A stretch of 64,000 nucleotides of DNA from a virus. Below are positions 29,798-37,302 of this stretch, piece after piece. Below the pieces are notes generated by a model that was given only the letters and a program-made list of their open reading frames with translations, did no database searches and was not told the origin of the DNA. Positions within the stretch are counted from its first letter, which is position 1, and every line of letters starts with the position of its first letter. The DNA lies in the IMG/VR virus record IMGVR_UViG_3300036770_007547, positions 1 to 64,000 of that record; one strand, written 5' to 3'. A program made the position numbers and the translations under genes.

Positions 29798-31176
29798 ACC
29801 TTTTCACCTGATTCGAAACCGCGGAATCTCACGAATCTCGGGAATCGGAGGCTGTAACTTCCGTCTTGGTTTTGTGTGATGGCATCAGCTTCGACTTCAA
29901 CCACATGACCAAGAAGCGCCAATCGATCCAGCCAATACTGATCACGATCACTGTCACTGAAGCCACTGCCAACATTGACCCGGATGTCACGTCCATTGTC
30001 TTTCCCTTCGCAAATCATGGCGCCGAGGCGGCCGGCATTGCGACCGGTACCTTCCTCGAAACCCGTGATGTTGAGATCCACTGTGATGGTGGGCTTCCAT
30101 TTCATCCAAAAGCTGGTGCGTTTGCACTCGTAGGGAGCGTCCACGGCCTTGATCATGATGCCTTCGAATCCCTCTTTCACAGCATCCTCGGCGAATCTGC
30201 GCATGATGTCATGTCCCTCGGCTGTGTCGAGATCCACTTCCAGGCCCGGCATGATGCGCAGGCAATCGGTCTGTTCTTCGAGACGCTCACGAGCCTGGTC
30301 CAGGATGGCCAGTCGTTTGTGTTGCTGTGCGTTCCAATATCCGCGCTCGAAGTCGTCCAAGGGAATGATGTCAAAGATATGATAGATCATGCCATCTGTT
30401 CGAGCATCGCTCTTGCGATGTGCCTGGCGCATGAGCTTTTGGAAACTCTCGCCCACCACTTCTCCGTCTAACACGAATCGGCCATTTGAATTCAAGCCAT
30501 GCCGGAACAATGATCTTGCGTTTTCGATGGCTTCTGCGATCTGCGGAAAGTTTTCAAACGCCTTGCCGTTGCGACTGTACAATGTGGCAGAATTGCCATT
30601 GACAACTGCCAGCACACGAACGCCATCCAATTTGCACTCCAGACGCTTGCGGCCTTTCAGCTTGCGGGGTTGATCTGTGCTGTCCTGTGCCAGCTGGCAA
30701 GTGAACACTGGGATGGCCCACTCGGTGTTCTTGCACACCTTGTTGATGGTTTTTTCGCTGACGCCGCAACGGAGATCCTTGATCAACACTCGGCGAGCCA
30801 AGCCGTTCCACTCATCGCTGTCAAACTCCTGCATGATTTCCTCGATGGCTGCTCGAGCGTTGCCGCCTGTGACACTTCGTGTGCGCAGGCTTTCACACAA
30901 GGCCCAGAATCGCACCCAAGGATTGGGTCGGCCTTCAAGGCCCGAGCTTTCGGGCACCTTCTTGACGTTGTAAGCGAAGTAGGGATTGTAGGCCAGATAC
31001 GCACAGTACAAAAAACACTGGGCATTGGCCGATCCCAGTTTGGCGGCCATGACAGCCTTTTCGATCACACTTTCTTTGTGCAACCGGCTGTCTGAACTTT
31101 CGAGATCTCTAATCCAGTCACATGCCACTTTTAAGCCATTGAACTCCGTGGACGACCAGGGTCTTGATGTTTTCAT
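29794..31176 (-). CDS. ATP-dependent DNA ligase (T4 gp30-like)
   Basis: 460 residues from MKTSRPWSST. Motif I CKLDGVRV with the adenylated Lys, motif III RFVLDGEVVG, motif IV EGFEGIMIK, motif V FWMKWKP. Length matches T4 DNA ligase. It seals nicks in replication and repair. A ribosome binding site GGAG lies 7 nt upstream. The 5' end overlaps a small membrane protein gene by 59 bp. Confidence 0.93.
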   Translation of the reverse strand: MKTSRPWSSTEFNGLKVACDWIRDLESSDSRLHKESVIEKAVMAAKLGSANAQCFLYCAYLAYNPYFAYNVKKVPESSGLEGRPNPWVRFWALCESLRTRSVTGGNARAAIEEIMQEFDSDEWNGLARRVLIKDLRCGVSEKTINKVCKNTEWAIPVFTCQLAQDSTDQPRKLKGRKRLECKLDGVRVLAVVNGNSATLYSRNGKAFENFPQIAEAIENARSLFRHGLNSNGRFVLDGEVVGESFQKLMRQAHRKSDARTDGMIYHIFDIIPLDDFERGYWNAQQHKRLAILDQARERLEEQTDCLRIMPGLEVDLDTAEGHDIMRRFAEDAVKEGFEGIMIKAVDAPYECKRTSFWMKWKPTITVDLNITGFEEGTGRNAGRLGAMICEGKDNGRDIRVNVGSGFSDSDRDQYWLDRLALLGHVVEVEADAITQNQDGSYSLRFPRFVRFRGFESGEKV

Positions 31177-31270
31177 AGAGATTCTCCAATTCAAAAAATG
31201 CATTGTCGGGGTCTTGCCATAACAGCATCAAGAACGCGCCCAAAGCCAAGTACACGAGTATTCGTATCAT
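31118..31270 (-). CDS. 50-residue membrane protein overlapping ligase start
   Basis: MIRILVYLALGAFLMLLWQD forms an N-terminal membrane helix, followed by a helical tail (ELENLYENIKTLVVHGV). It starts in an ATGA overlap with the upstream gene and spans the ligase start in another frame. The overlap lowers confidence. Confidence 0.5.
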   Translation of the reverse strand: MIRILVYLALGAFLMLLWQDPDNAFFELENLYENIKTLVVHGVQWLKSGM

Positions 31271-31701
31271 GATCCGGTCACCAAATGCAGTTCGTTGCCG
31301 TTCCGTAACTCAAACGCTTCGATAAAGATGTGATGATCATCGCCGCTGTTGCGGATGGCCCAGTCAGCGGCACGATACACATCGCCCCAAGTAAAGCCGA
31401 AAACTGGCACACGCTCACCTTGATAGACCACTGTCGCATCACCAGGATAGGGATGGTCTTTGAGGAATCCATGCTCGGGTAGTTCGTACATGCTCCAGAT
31501 GGATTCGAGCTTGTGATCGGCCTTGAATCGACCATAGTAGTCCATCTTGCGATCAAAGTCTTGCTCTTCTTGCTGATAAGCACCAGCCAGTGCCTCGCGG
31601 ATGATCTCGACGGTCTTTTGGATCCCATCGGCGTGGGCAAAGCAAAGAGCGTTATGGATCCGGGTGAACTCTTCTGCGGTAAGGGTAACTGCGGTATTCA
31701 T
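31267..31701 (-). CDS. Early protein, unknown function
   Basis: 144 residues. MNTAVTLTAEEFTRIHNALC, a helical N-terminal third, then aromatic and beta-rich (VVYQGERVPVFGFTWGDVY). AGGAG lies before the ATG. First gene after the early promoter at 31731. Confidence 0.7.
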   Translation of the reverse strand: MNTAVTLTAEEFTRIHNALCFAHADGIQKTVEIIREALAGAYQQEEQDFDRKMDYYGRFKADHKLESIWSMYELPEHGFLKDHPYPGDATVVYQGERVPVFGFTWGDVYRAADWAIRNSGDDHHIFIEAFELRNGNELHLVTGS

Positions 31702-31730
31702 GTCTGGCTCCTAATTTCTAACTATGCTAT

Positions 31731-31760
31731 ATTATAGCCGAAATCACCATTATTGGTCAA
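31731..31760 (-). promoter_or_regulatory. Early promoter (GGTTGACCA family)
   Basis: TTGACC, 18 bp, TATAAT; the -35 also encodes the last residues (VDQ, stop) of the upstream gene. Confidence 0.75.
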
Positions 31761-31911
31761 CCGGGGTTTCCAGGTCTTGTAGCCGCAAATATTCGGCGTT
31801 GAGTTCCGCGATACGCTGTTCGGTGCGGGCATTGCCTTCAAGGTCCAGCTCGCCACGGATTTCCGAAAGGTAGATCAGTTGTTCGACCACTTCGTTGAGA
31901 GTGTTAGACAC
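31750..31911 (-). CDS. 53-residue helical early protein
   Basis: Start GTG at 31911 with AAGGAG 9 nt upstream, inside the end of the previous gene. The protein is one charged helix with EVVEQLIYLSEIRGELD and RIAELNAEYLRLQDLE, coiled-coil-like. Function unknown. Confidence 0.6.
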   Translation of the reverse strand: MSNTLNEVVEQLIYLSEIRGELDLEGNARTEQRIAELNAEYLRLQDLETPVDQ

Positions 31912-32302
31912 GGATGTTGTCTCCTTTTTCAATGAATTGAACTGCTTCGTCGATGCACATCTTGGCTCGCACGATGTCGTCGTACCCCATGAGCTCTTGG
32001 GCGTCACTGAGGATCGAGAAGGCCTGACCAGCAGGATCAAAAAAGAAGCCACGCTCGTCGCCGCGGTAGAACCGCTGGATGGTGATCTTCACACGGTTCA
32101 GGGTCTGGCGTGCATCTTCCACTTCGCCCCAGTTCAGTTCGCGCCAGGCCGACATCATCATGCGAGTGATGATTTGCACAGCCGAGTCGCCTTCACGGAC
32201 GTAACTGGCAACGGCTTCTTCTACTTGCTCACGGGTGGCACCAAACATGCGGAGTTCGCGCAATTCTTGCTGGTCGAGTTCTTGGTAGATTGCTGTAGTC
32301 AT
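31904..32302 (-). CDS. Early helical protein, unknown function
   Basis: 132 residues, all helical in character (ELRELRMFGATREQVEEAV, SILSDAQELMGYDDIVRA). AAGGAG lies before the ATG. Driven by the promoter at 32335. No domain recognised. Confidence 0.7.
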   Translation of the reverse strand: MTTAIYQELDQQELRELRMFGATREQVEEAVASYVREGDSAVQIITRMMMSAWRELNWGEVEDARQTLNRVKITIQRFYRGDERGFFFDPAGQAFSILSDAQELMGYDDIVRAKMCIDEAVQFIEKGDNIRV

Positions 32303-32334
32303 CGTCTGCTCCTTGTTGTTTACTGTATGTCTAT

Positions 32335-32363
32335 ATTATATGAAATTGGTAATTTCTGGTCAA
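32335..32363 (-). promoter_or_regulatory. Early promoter (GGTTGACCA family)
   Basis: TTGACC, 17 bp, TATAAT; operator-like repeats start 18 bp upstream. Confidence 0.8.
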
Positions 32364-32380
32364 CCTGAGAAAACCCAGCT

Positions 32381-32418
32381 GGTAAGTGCCCGCTAACTTA
32401 GGTCAGTGAGCACTTACC
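32381..32418. promoter_or_regulatory. Tandem operator-like near-palindromes
   Basis: Two related elements (GGTAAGTGCCCGCTAACTTA and GGTCAGTGAGCACTTACC) whose outer halves GGTAAGTGC and GCACTTACC form a perfect 9 bp inverted repeat. Confidence 0.5.
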
Positions 32419-32533
32419 AACTCTGGACCAAGTGATTCGTTGGCGCATCCAGTGGCACCATGAAGGAGTGGGTGAGCAGTTCAAAATCTTGGATATCGGG
32501 CTGCTCGGGACCATCGGTCTTGACCCTCAACAT
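32414..32533 (-). CDS. 39-residue early peptide
   Basis: MLRVKTDGPEQPDIQDFELL, then THSFMVPLDAPTNHLVQSW. It follows the promoter at 32579 directly, and no other coding frame fits this promoter. There is no strong ribosome binding site (GTGAG only). Supported by context only. Confidence 0.45.
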   Translation of the reverse strand: MLRVKTDGPEQPDIQDFELLTHSFMVPLDAPTNHLVQSW

Positions 32534-32578
32534 CACTCACGCTGTAAAAATGAATCCCGATATCGCAGTGTTGAAACA

Positions 32579-32608
32579 AGTATACCAGAAATGGCCTTTA
32601 TTGGTCAA
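32579..32608 (-). promoter_or_regulatory. Early promoter (GGTTGACCA family)
   Basis: TTGACC, 18 bp, TATACT, upstream of the 39-residue frame. Confidence 0.65.
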
Positions 32609-32617
32609 CCGCCCTTG

Positions 32618-32788
32618 TCATTGGGGTTCGGGACCAACGCCACAGGCGTAAAAGAAGAGATCCTGATCAAAGCGGCTGTTGGCTTCTTTGCAGGCTGACG
32701 CCACAGCGATGGCCGCTTGGAGACGGGCATGGGGGTCAAGGATCGAGTCGATGTATTTGGCGAGCAGTTCAAAGTGTTTCTTAGACAT
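32618..32788 (-). CDS. 56-residue early protein (MSKKHFELLA family)
   Basis: MSKKHFELLAKYIDSILDPH, a helical middle, then NSRFDQDLFFYACGVGPEP. The NxRFDxxxFxxACG ending is one I recall in small phage and prophage proteins of unknown function. GAGCC lies before ATG; own promoter at 32822. Confidence 0.65.
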   Translation of the reverse strand: MSKKHFELLAKYIDSILDPHARLQAAIAVASACKEANSRFDQDLFFYACGVGPEPQ

Positions 32789-32821
32789 GCTGTGGCTCCT
32801 GGTTGTTTACTGTATGCCTAC

Positions 32822-32850
32822 ATTGTATGAAAATGGGATTTATTGGTCAA
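32822..32850 (-). promoter_or_regulatory. Early promoter (GGTTGACCA family)
   Basis: TTGACC, 17 bp, TACAAT, for the gene at 32788. Confidence 0.75.
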
Positions 32851-32856
32851 CCACCA

Positions 32857-32877
32857 GGTTGGTGGGCACTGACTTAG
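32857..32877. promoter_or_regulatory. Operator-like near-palindrome
   Basis: GGTTGGTGGGCACTGACTTA, 7 bp upstream of the -35, related to the elements at 7982 and 32381. Confidence 0.45.
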
Positions 32878-35090
32878 TTGAGCTGGGTGTCTAGCTGGAT
32901 ACCGGCTTGGTTGAGGCGCTGGATGTTGCGTCCTTCGCGGAGACTGGCCAGCACGCTCTGCCCGCTGAGTGTGGCTGTGTTGGCCAAGGCAGTGACGATT
33001 TCGTTGGCACCGCCTGGCGAGATGTCAACCCCGTATTCGTGCAGGGCTTCGGCCCAGATCATGGTACTGCTCTGGCTGTTGTTGCCCAACTGATTGAAGT
33101 CAACTTCGGCCAGGGCAAGATTACCGACATTGCGTTTCACATAGTCGGCCACCGCGATCCAAGTCTGGTTCAGTGCGTCACACTGGGTGGGATACTGTGA
33201 GACGATGTTTGCAATGGCTGTGGCCGCCGCTGGTATCAGTCCCGCAGTCATGGCATCCTCGCGAGCAGCCGCCAACGAAGCAGCCGGCGACGCTGGATAT
33301 GTGCCAGCACCGGGAAGACCCGATGGTATCACGATCTGATAACCGGTGTCTCCGGGCATGGGGTAATCCGGTGTTTCCAACACATAAGAAGTGGTGGTCA
33401 GAGCATAGTCCATCACGGTGTACACGCCGTTGCTGGTGCTTGATGCGCTGCCTCCGTCGGTGATCAAGGCAGCGAAGGCATTCAGCTGTTGCATCTGTCC
33501 CAGTACCGATACTGTAGAATCTATGTCAGCATTGAGTCCTATGCCACTGGGCACTCCGATCACATCACTGAGCAGTACACGACCGTTGGCGCCAGTTCCT
33601 TCACCCAGGCTCTGTTCATAGAAGTTGCGCACCGAATTGGGGATTGGCACTGACAGCGTGGATATGGCCGAAAGATCATCGTTGGTTTCCACTGTGATCA
33701 TGGCTCGGGCCAAGGCCGCGAGATTGGTGCTGGCGATTTGTTTGACTTGCTGTAGACTGCGTGCCAGGCATTTGTTGGCCAGGGCTTGATCTGATGGTAT
33801 GATCTTGCTCAATGTTTCCAGCCCGGTTTGATCATTGGCGCCAACATAGGCTTGTACCGGATCGGTGGCAAACACCGACACGAGATTGGTGTTCACGCTC
33901 CAGTTTGATCCCGATCCTAGATAGATGTTGTACAGTCCGTTCACAGTGGGACACAACAAGGTGTAATAGCTCTTGGGAAATATGCGCCGAGGGTCCAGCA
34001 GCTGGGCCATGTTGGTGATGCCCGAAGCGGTCACACCCAGCACTGTCAGTATCTGATCGAGATCTTCGCCGGTCACTGACAGCATGACTTGATAGGCCAA
34101 TTTTTCTTGTTCGTTGGTGAGAGCATTGGTACCAAAACTGAGTTCCCGGATGGCCGATTCATCGATGCCGGCTTCCAGCAAGAGATCTGCCACGTTGGGC
34201 AGTGTACCCCCAGTGATCAATCCAATCTGCGCCAACAGCGCACCAGGAAATCCCAGCTCGTCGAGATTGGCTAGATTTATCAGCTGGCCCAGGGCCGACA
34301 TGTCCGTGGACAACGACAATAGATTGTTGCTGACTTGATTGAGTCCACCAGTGGTCAAGGTATTCATGCCACCTTGGCTGGTGCTGAATGTGCGTGCTAG
34401 AACTGTGCTGGCCTCGCCGGCTTCGATCACCGAGTTGCTTTGGAAAACATAGCCCTGGGCTGTGCCAAAAATCTGGCAGAATCGACTGAGATCACCGTTG
34501 CCTAGTATGCGTTCTCCGGTGGCTGTGATCACAGAGGAGAATGCCGGGTACACAGTCAGTGTCACGGTCCATGTTGGATCTCCCACCAGGCTCCAGTATG
34601 TGGGATCGGTGGGAAGATTGCCAGTGGTCGAGCCCAGTGCTTTGTAGATCTTGCTGTTGTACAACACTCGGTCATCGGTGTCGTAGGTGGTTTCATCCGA
34701 GTACGGCAACGACGGTGCTTGGCCTTGTGTGTCTGTGGTGGCCGAAAAAACACGTCCTTGGTAAATGACTTGGCTGCCAGTGCTGTAAAAGATCTGGCTG
34801 TTGTAGTTGGGCGCCGGATAAAGTTGCGACAGAGTGTAGGTACTGGGCGCATTGTTGGTCAATGCCGGCAAGTTGGTGCTGCCCAGAGCTCGCAATTCAT
34901 CCAATGCTGCTGGTGCATTGGTGGTGCATTGTGTGACGATGTTGTCGTAGTCATCGATCACTGGTTCATTGATGTAGGCATCAAGAGCAGTGCCCAATCC
35001 AGCACTGATCACCAGCGCCACCCCGATGTCAGCGGGTGGATTGGCCAGCAGTCCAGCACCGGCTATGGTTTGTACACTAGACAGCGACAT
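32874..35090 (-). CDS. Large tail/baseplate structural protein with carbohydrate-binding repeats
   Basis: 738 residues. Near residues 95-165 two tandem modules (YSTGSQVIYQGRVFSAT and YDTDDRVLYNSKIYKAL, each with downstream Trp/Pro) have the CBM5/12 chitin-binding-like pattern. The remaining sequence is Ala/Leu/Ser-rich and helical, as in T4-like tail structural proteins. PAAR and baseplate-type genes are immediately upstream. It probably belongs to the tail; the exact role is not assignable. Confidence 0.75.
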   Translation of the reverse strand: MSLSSVQTIAGAGLLANPPADIGVALVISAGLGTALDAYINEPVIDDYDNIVTQCTTNAPAALDELRALGSTNLPALTNNAPSTYTLSQLYPAPNYNSQIFYSTGSQVIYQGRVFSATTDTQGQAPSLPYSDETTYDTDDRVLYNSKIYKALGSTTGNLPTDPTYWSLVGDPTWTVTLTVYPAFSSVITATGERILGNGDLSRFCQIFGTAQGYVFQSNSVIEAGEASTVLARTFSTSQGGMNTLTTGGLNQVSNNLLSLSTDMSALGQLINLANLDELGFPGALLAQIGLITGGTLPNVADLLLEAGIDESAIRELSFGTNALTNEQEKLAYQVMLSVTGEDLDQILTVLGVTASGITNMAQLLDPRRIFPKSYYTLLCPTVNGLYNIYLGSGSNWSVNTNLVSVFATDPVQAYVGANDQTGLETLSKIIPSDQALANKCLARSLQQVKQIASTNLAALARAMITVETNDDLSAISTLSVPIPNSVRNFYEQSLGEGTGANGRVLLSDVIGVPSGIGLNADIDSTVSVLGQMQQLNAFAALITDGGSASSTSNGVYTVMDYALTTTSYVLETPDYPMPGDTGYQIVIPSGLPGAGTYPASPAASLAAAREDAMTAGLIPAAATAIANIVSQYPTQCDALNQTWIAVADYVKRNVGNLALAEVDFNQLGNNSQSSTMIWAEALHEYGVDISPGGANEIVTALANTATLSGQSVLASLREGRNIQRLNQAGIQLDTQLN

Positions 35091-35092
35091 GT

Positions 35093-35380
35093 TTATCCCA
35101 CAAACACATCACCGCTGCCCGAAGCGATGCGGGTACATCCACCATAGGAATCACCCACTCGGGCAAAGGGGCGTCCGTTCACAAACACAGTGCCACTGCC
35201 ATTGGATATTGATGCCGAATGTGACGGACATTTTTTTCCTGGACGTTTGTGTACCGTGCTTTTGTCACCTTGACGGGCTGCACCACGTCCGTTCACAAAC
35301 ACATCACCGCTGGCAGAAGCGATGTTGTGTCCACTGCAATGTACCACGTTGCTGTCACCCTTCCTTGCGGCTGCGGGCAT
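35093..35380 (-). CDS. PAAR-domain tail spike tip protein
   Basis: 95 residues from MPAAARKGDS, with GGAG upstream. Repeats of GDVFVNGRGAARQGD, GTVFVNGRPFARVGD and GDVFVG, with spaced His/Cys residues, are the PAAR fold that caps the membrane-piercing spike of contractile tails (T4 gp5.4-like). It is the first gene of a tail pair with the protein at 32874. Confidence 0.9.
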   Translation of the reverse strand: MPAAARKGDSNVVHCSGHNIASASGDVFVNGRGAARQGDKSTVHKRPGKKCPSHSASISNGSGTVFVNGRPFARVGDSYGGCTRIASGSGDVFVG

Positions 35381-35570
35381 GTTCTCTCTCCATGAGTTCA
35401 TCAAACTTCGTACCCCAAGATTCCAGGTCCTGGTGCTCGGCATCGGTGTGTGGTGGGGGAGGTACTTGGGGATCGAACTCGATCACATGCTCGATGTCTT
35501 CGGGTATGTCTTCGAATCGATGATATGTACGCACCTCGCCGTCTACCATCACCACGAATCGGTGGGGCAT
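35355..35570 (-). CDS. Small acidic conserved phage protein
   Basis: 71 residues. MPHRFVVMVDGEVRTYHRFE, an acidic middle (EDIPEDIEHVIEFDPQ) and a basic end. It overlaps the PAAR gene start by 26 bp. Function unknown; the position suggests baseplate assembly. Confidence 0.65.
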   Translation of the reverse strand: MPHRFVVMVDGEVRTYHRFEDIPEDIEHVIEFDPQVPPPPHTDAEHQDLESWGTKFDELMEREHARSRKEG

Positions 35571-35571
35571 G

Positions 35572-35871
35572 CTATCCAGTGATGATCTGGCGGCTCACTG
35601 GTGCGATACCAGTGGTGGCTTGGATATAGCTGTTACGCACATCTTCGCGCACAGTGGCCACCATCACCAATGCCGCAGTATTTAGTTGCACGTTTTTTTC
35701 AAGATTGGCGGAAAACAGGCTGGGCATCATCTGCAGACCTTGGGGAGAGATCACGGTGCTGATGGGTTGATTGATCTCCAGCACCGAATCTTCGGATGCA
35801 GTGACTTTGCCCACGAACTCTTCGCCGGTGGTGAGTTTGAATGTGTAAATTTCGTTGGTTTCGATTTTCAT
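35572..35871 (-). CDS. Conserved T4-like phage protein, Sm-like fold suspected
   Basis: 99 residues. IYTFKLTTGEEFVGKVTASE resembles the bent strands of an Sm/LSM barrel; GLQMMPSLFSANLEKNVQLN and the terminal ATTGIAPV are conserved in the cyanophage proteins I recall. RNA or virion binding is inferred only. Confidence 0.7.
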   Translation of the reverse strand: MKIETNEIYTFKLTTGEEFVGKVTASEDSVLEINQPISTVISPQGLQMMPSLFSANLEKNVQLNTAALVMVATVREDVRNSYIQATTGIAPVSRQIITG

Positions 35872-36143
35872 AAGGTTCCTGAATCAAGTGATTCCCGTAG
35901 TTCGATCTCGTCGCGTATCTGCTCGGGGGTCATGCTACTTAAACCTTGCCAACCGCCGGGCACGAATAACTTGCCGTTGAGATAGATCTGGGGCACAGTG
36001 CGATGATTCTGGGAGCGTATGAATTCCAGTGCTTCGGGCTGTTTCTCGACATCGACTTCGGTAAAGGGTATGTTGTTTTGCTTGAGGTAATTTTTTGCAT
36101 TCACACAGAACGGACACACTTGTTTGCTATAAACTATCAACAT
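35868..36143 (-). CDS. Glutaredoxin
   Basis: 91 residues from MLIVYSKQVCPFCVNAK, with the redox CPFC pair, cis-Pro in TVPQIYLNG, and GGWQGL before the C-terminal helix. It reduces disulphides, most plausibly recharging the adjacent ribonucleotide reductase. GGAGA lies 8 nt before the ATG. Confidence 0.92.
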   Translation of the reverse strand: MLIVYSKQVCPFCVNAKNYLKQNNIPFTEVDVEKQPEALEFIRSQNHRTVPQIYLNGKLFVPGGWQGLSSMTPEQIRDEIELRESLDSGTL

Positions 36144-36158
36144 TGTTTCTATCTCCAA

Positions 36159-37283
36159 TCAAAGGCTGAGACCAGCCAGTGTGTTTTCGGTGACATCTTG
36201 TTTGGTGCCACCCACCACATAGCTCACGATCTCGGTTTCTTGCGGTGCCACTTGCACTTCGGCACCGGCGATCCATTTCTGCGTCCAAGGCAAAGGGTTG
36301 CTGCCGCCCTTGAAAATGCCCGACAATCCAATGGCAGTCATGCGCTTGTTGGCGATCCATTCGATGTAGTCGCACAACAGTTGCTCGTTGAGTCCGATCA
36401 TGCTGCCATCACGGAACAGATAATGTGCCCAGGCTTTTTCTTGTGCCACGGCATCGCGGAACATGCTGATCATTTCCTCTTCGGTCTCGACACGGATGCG
36501 CTGGTAATCGGCATCATCTGTGGGAAGAATCTTCAGTAATTGTTGGGTGCTGGCCAGGTGCACGTTTTCATCACGTGCGATAAACTTAATGATCTTAGCG
36601 TTGCCCTCCATCTTCTTGAGCTCTGCAAACGCCCACGAGCACGCGAAAGACACATAGAACCTGATGCCCTCGAGAACATTGACCGAGGCCAAGCACAACC
36701 ACAATTTTTTCTTGAGTTCATATTCGCTCACTGAGAATTTGACACCGTTGCATTCGTGATCACCGGCACCCAGCAGTTGATACCATTGGCTGTAACGGAT
36801 GAGATCATCGTAGTATTTCGAAATGTCGTTGCCGCAAGTGATGATGTCTTCTATGTCCAGCATGCCATCAAACACGCTGGCTGGATCTGAATAGATGTTG
36901 CGGATGATGTGTGTGTAACTGCGACTATGGATTGTCTCTGAAAACGCCCAAGTCTCGATCCATGTCTCGAGTTCGGGAAGGCTCACCAATGGCAAGAGAG
37001 CCAGGTTGGGGCTCCTGCCCTGCACCGAATCTAGTAGGATCTGGCGCTTGAGATTGGCTGTGAAGATGTGCTGTTCGTTGGCTGTGAGGTCTTTGAAGTC
37101 CTTGGCATCACGCAACACATCCACTTCTTCGGGTCGCCAGAAGAATCCCAACTGCTTGTCAGTGAGTTTGTCAAACTGTCGATATTTCAGTGTGTCATAT
37201 CTCTGCATGCCCACGCCACCCTCGGGATCAAGGAAGGCCAGGCTCTTGGTATGATCTTTGTGTTTTAAGTTGAGCACAGTCAT
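36159..37283 (-). CDS. nrdB: Class Ia ribonucleotide reductase small subunit
   Basis: 374 residues. SETIHSRSYTHIIRNIY carries metal ligands Glu116 and His119 and radical Tyr123, and RDENVHLAS carries the later Glu/His pair. It makes the tyrosyl radical that NrdA uses to reduce ribonucleotides. It lies between nrdA and the glutaredoxin in one minus-strand operon. Confidence 0.96.
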   Translation of the reverse strand: MTVLNLKHKDHTKSLAFLDPEGGVGMQRYDTLKYRQFDKLTDKQLGFFWRPEEVDVLRDAKDFKDLTANEQHIFTANLKRQILLDSVQGRSPNLALLPLVSLPELETWIETWAFSETIHSRSYTHIIRNIYSDPASVFDGMLDIEDIITCGNDISKYYDDLIRYSQWYQLLGAGDHECNGVKFSVSEYELKKKLWLCLASVNVLEGIRFYVSFACSWAFAELKKMEGNAKIIKFIARDENVHLASTQQLLKILPTDDADYQRIRVETEEEMISMFRDAVAQEKAWAHYLFRDGSMIGLNEQLLCDYIEWIANKRMTAIGLSGIFKGGSNPLPWTQKWIAGAEVQVAPQETEIVSYVVGGTKQDVTENTLAGLSL

Positions 37284-37302
37284 TTTGAATTCTTTCTTGT
37301 TG

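Noticed and set aside
32432-32698. 88-residue plus-strand frame across the early promoters
   Set aside because: It would read through promoter and operator sequences antisense to two better-supported small genes.
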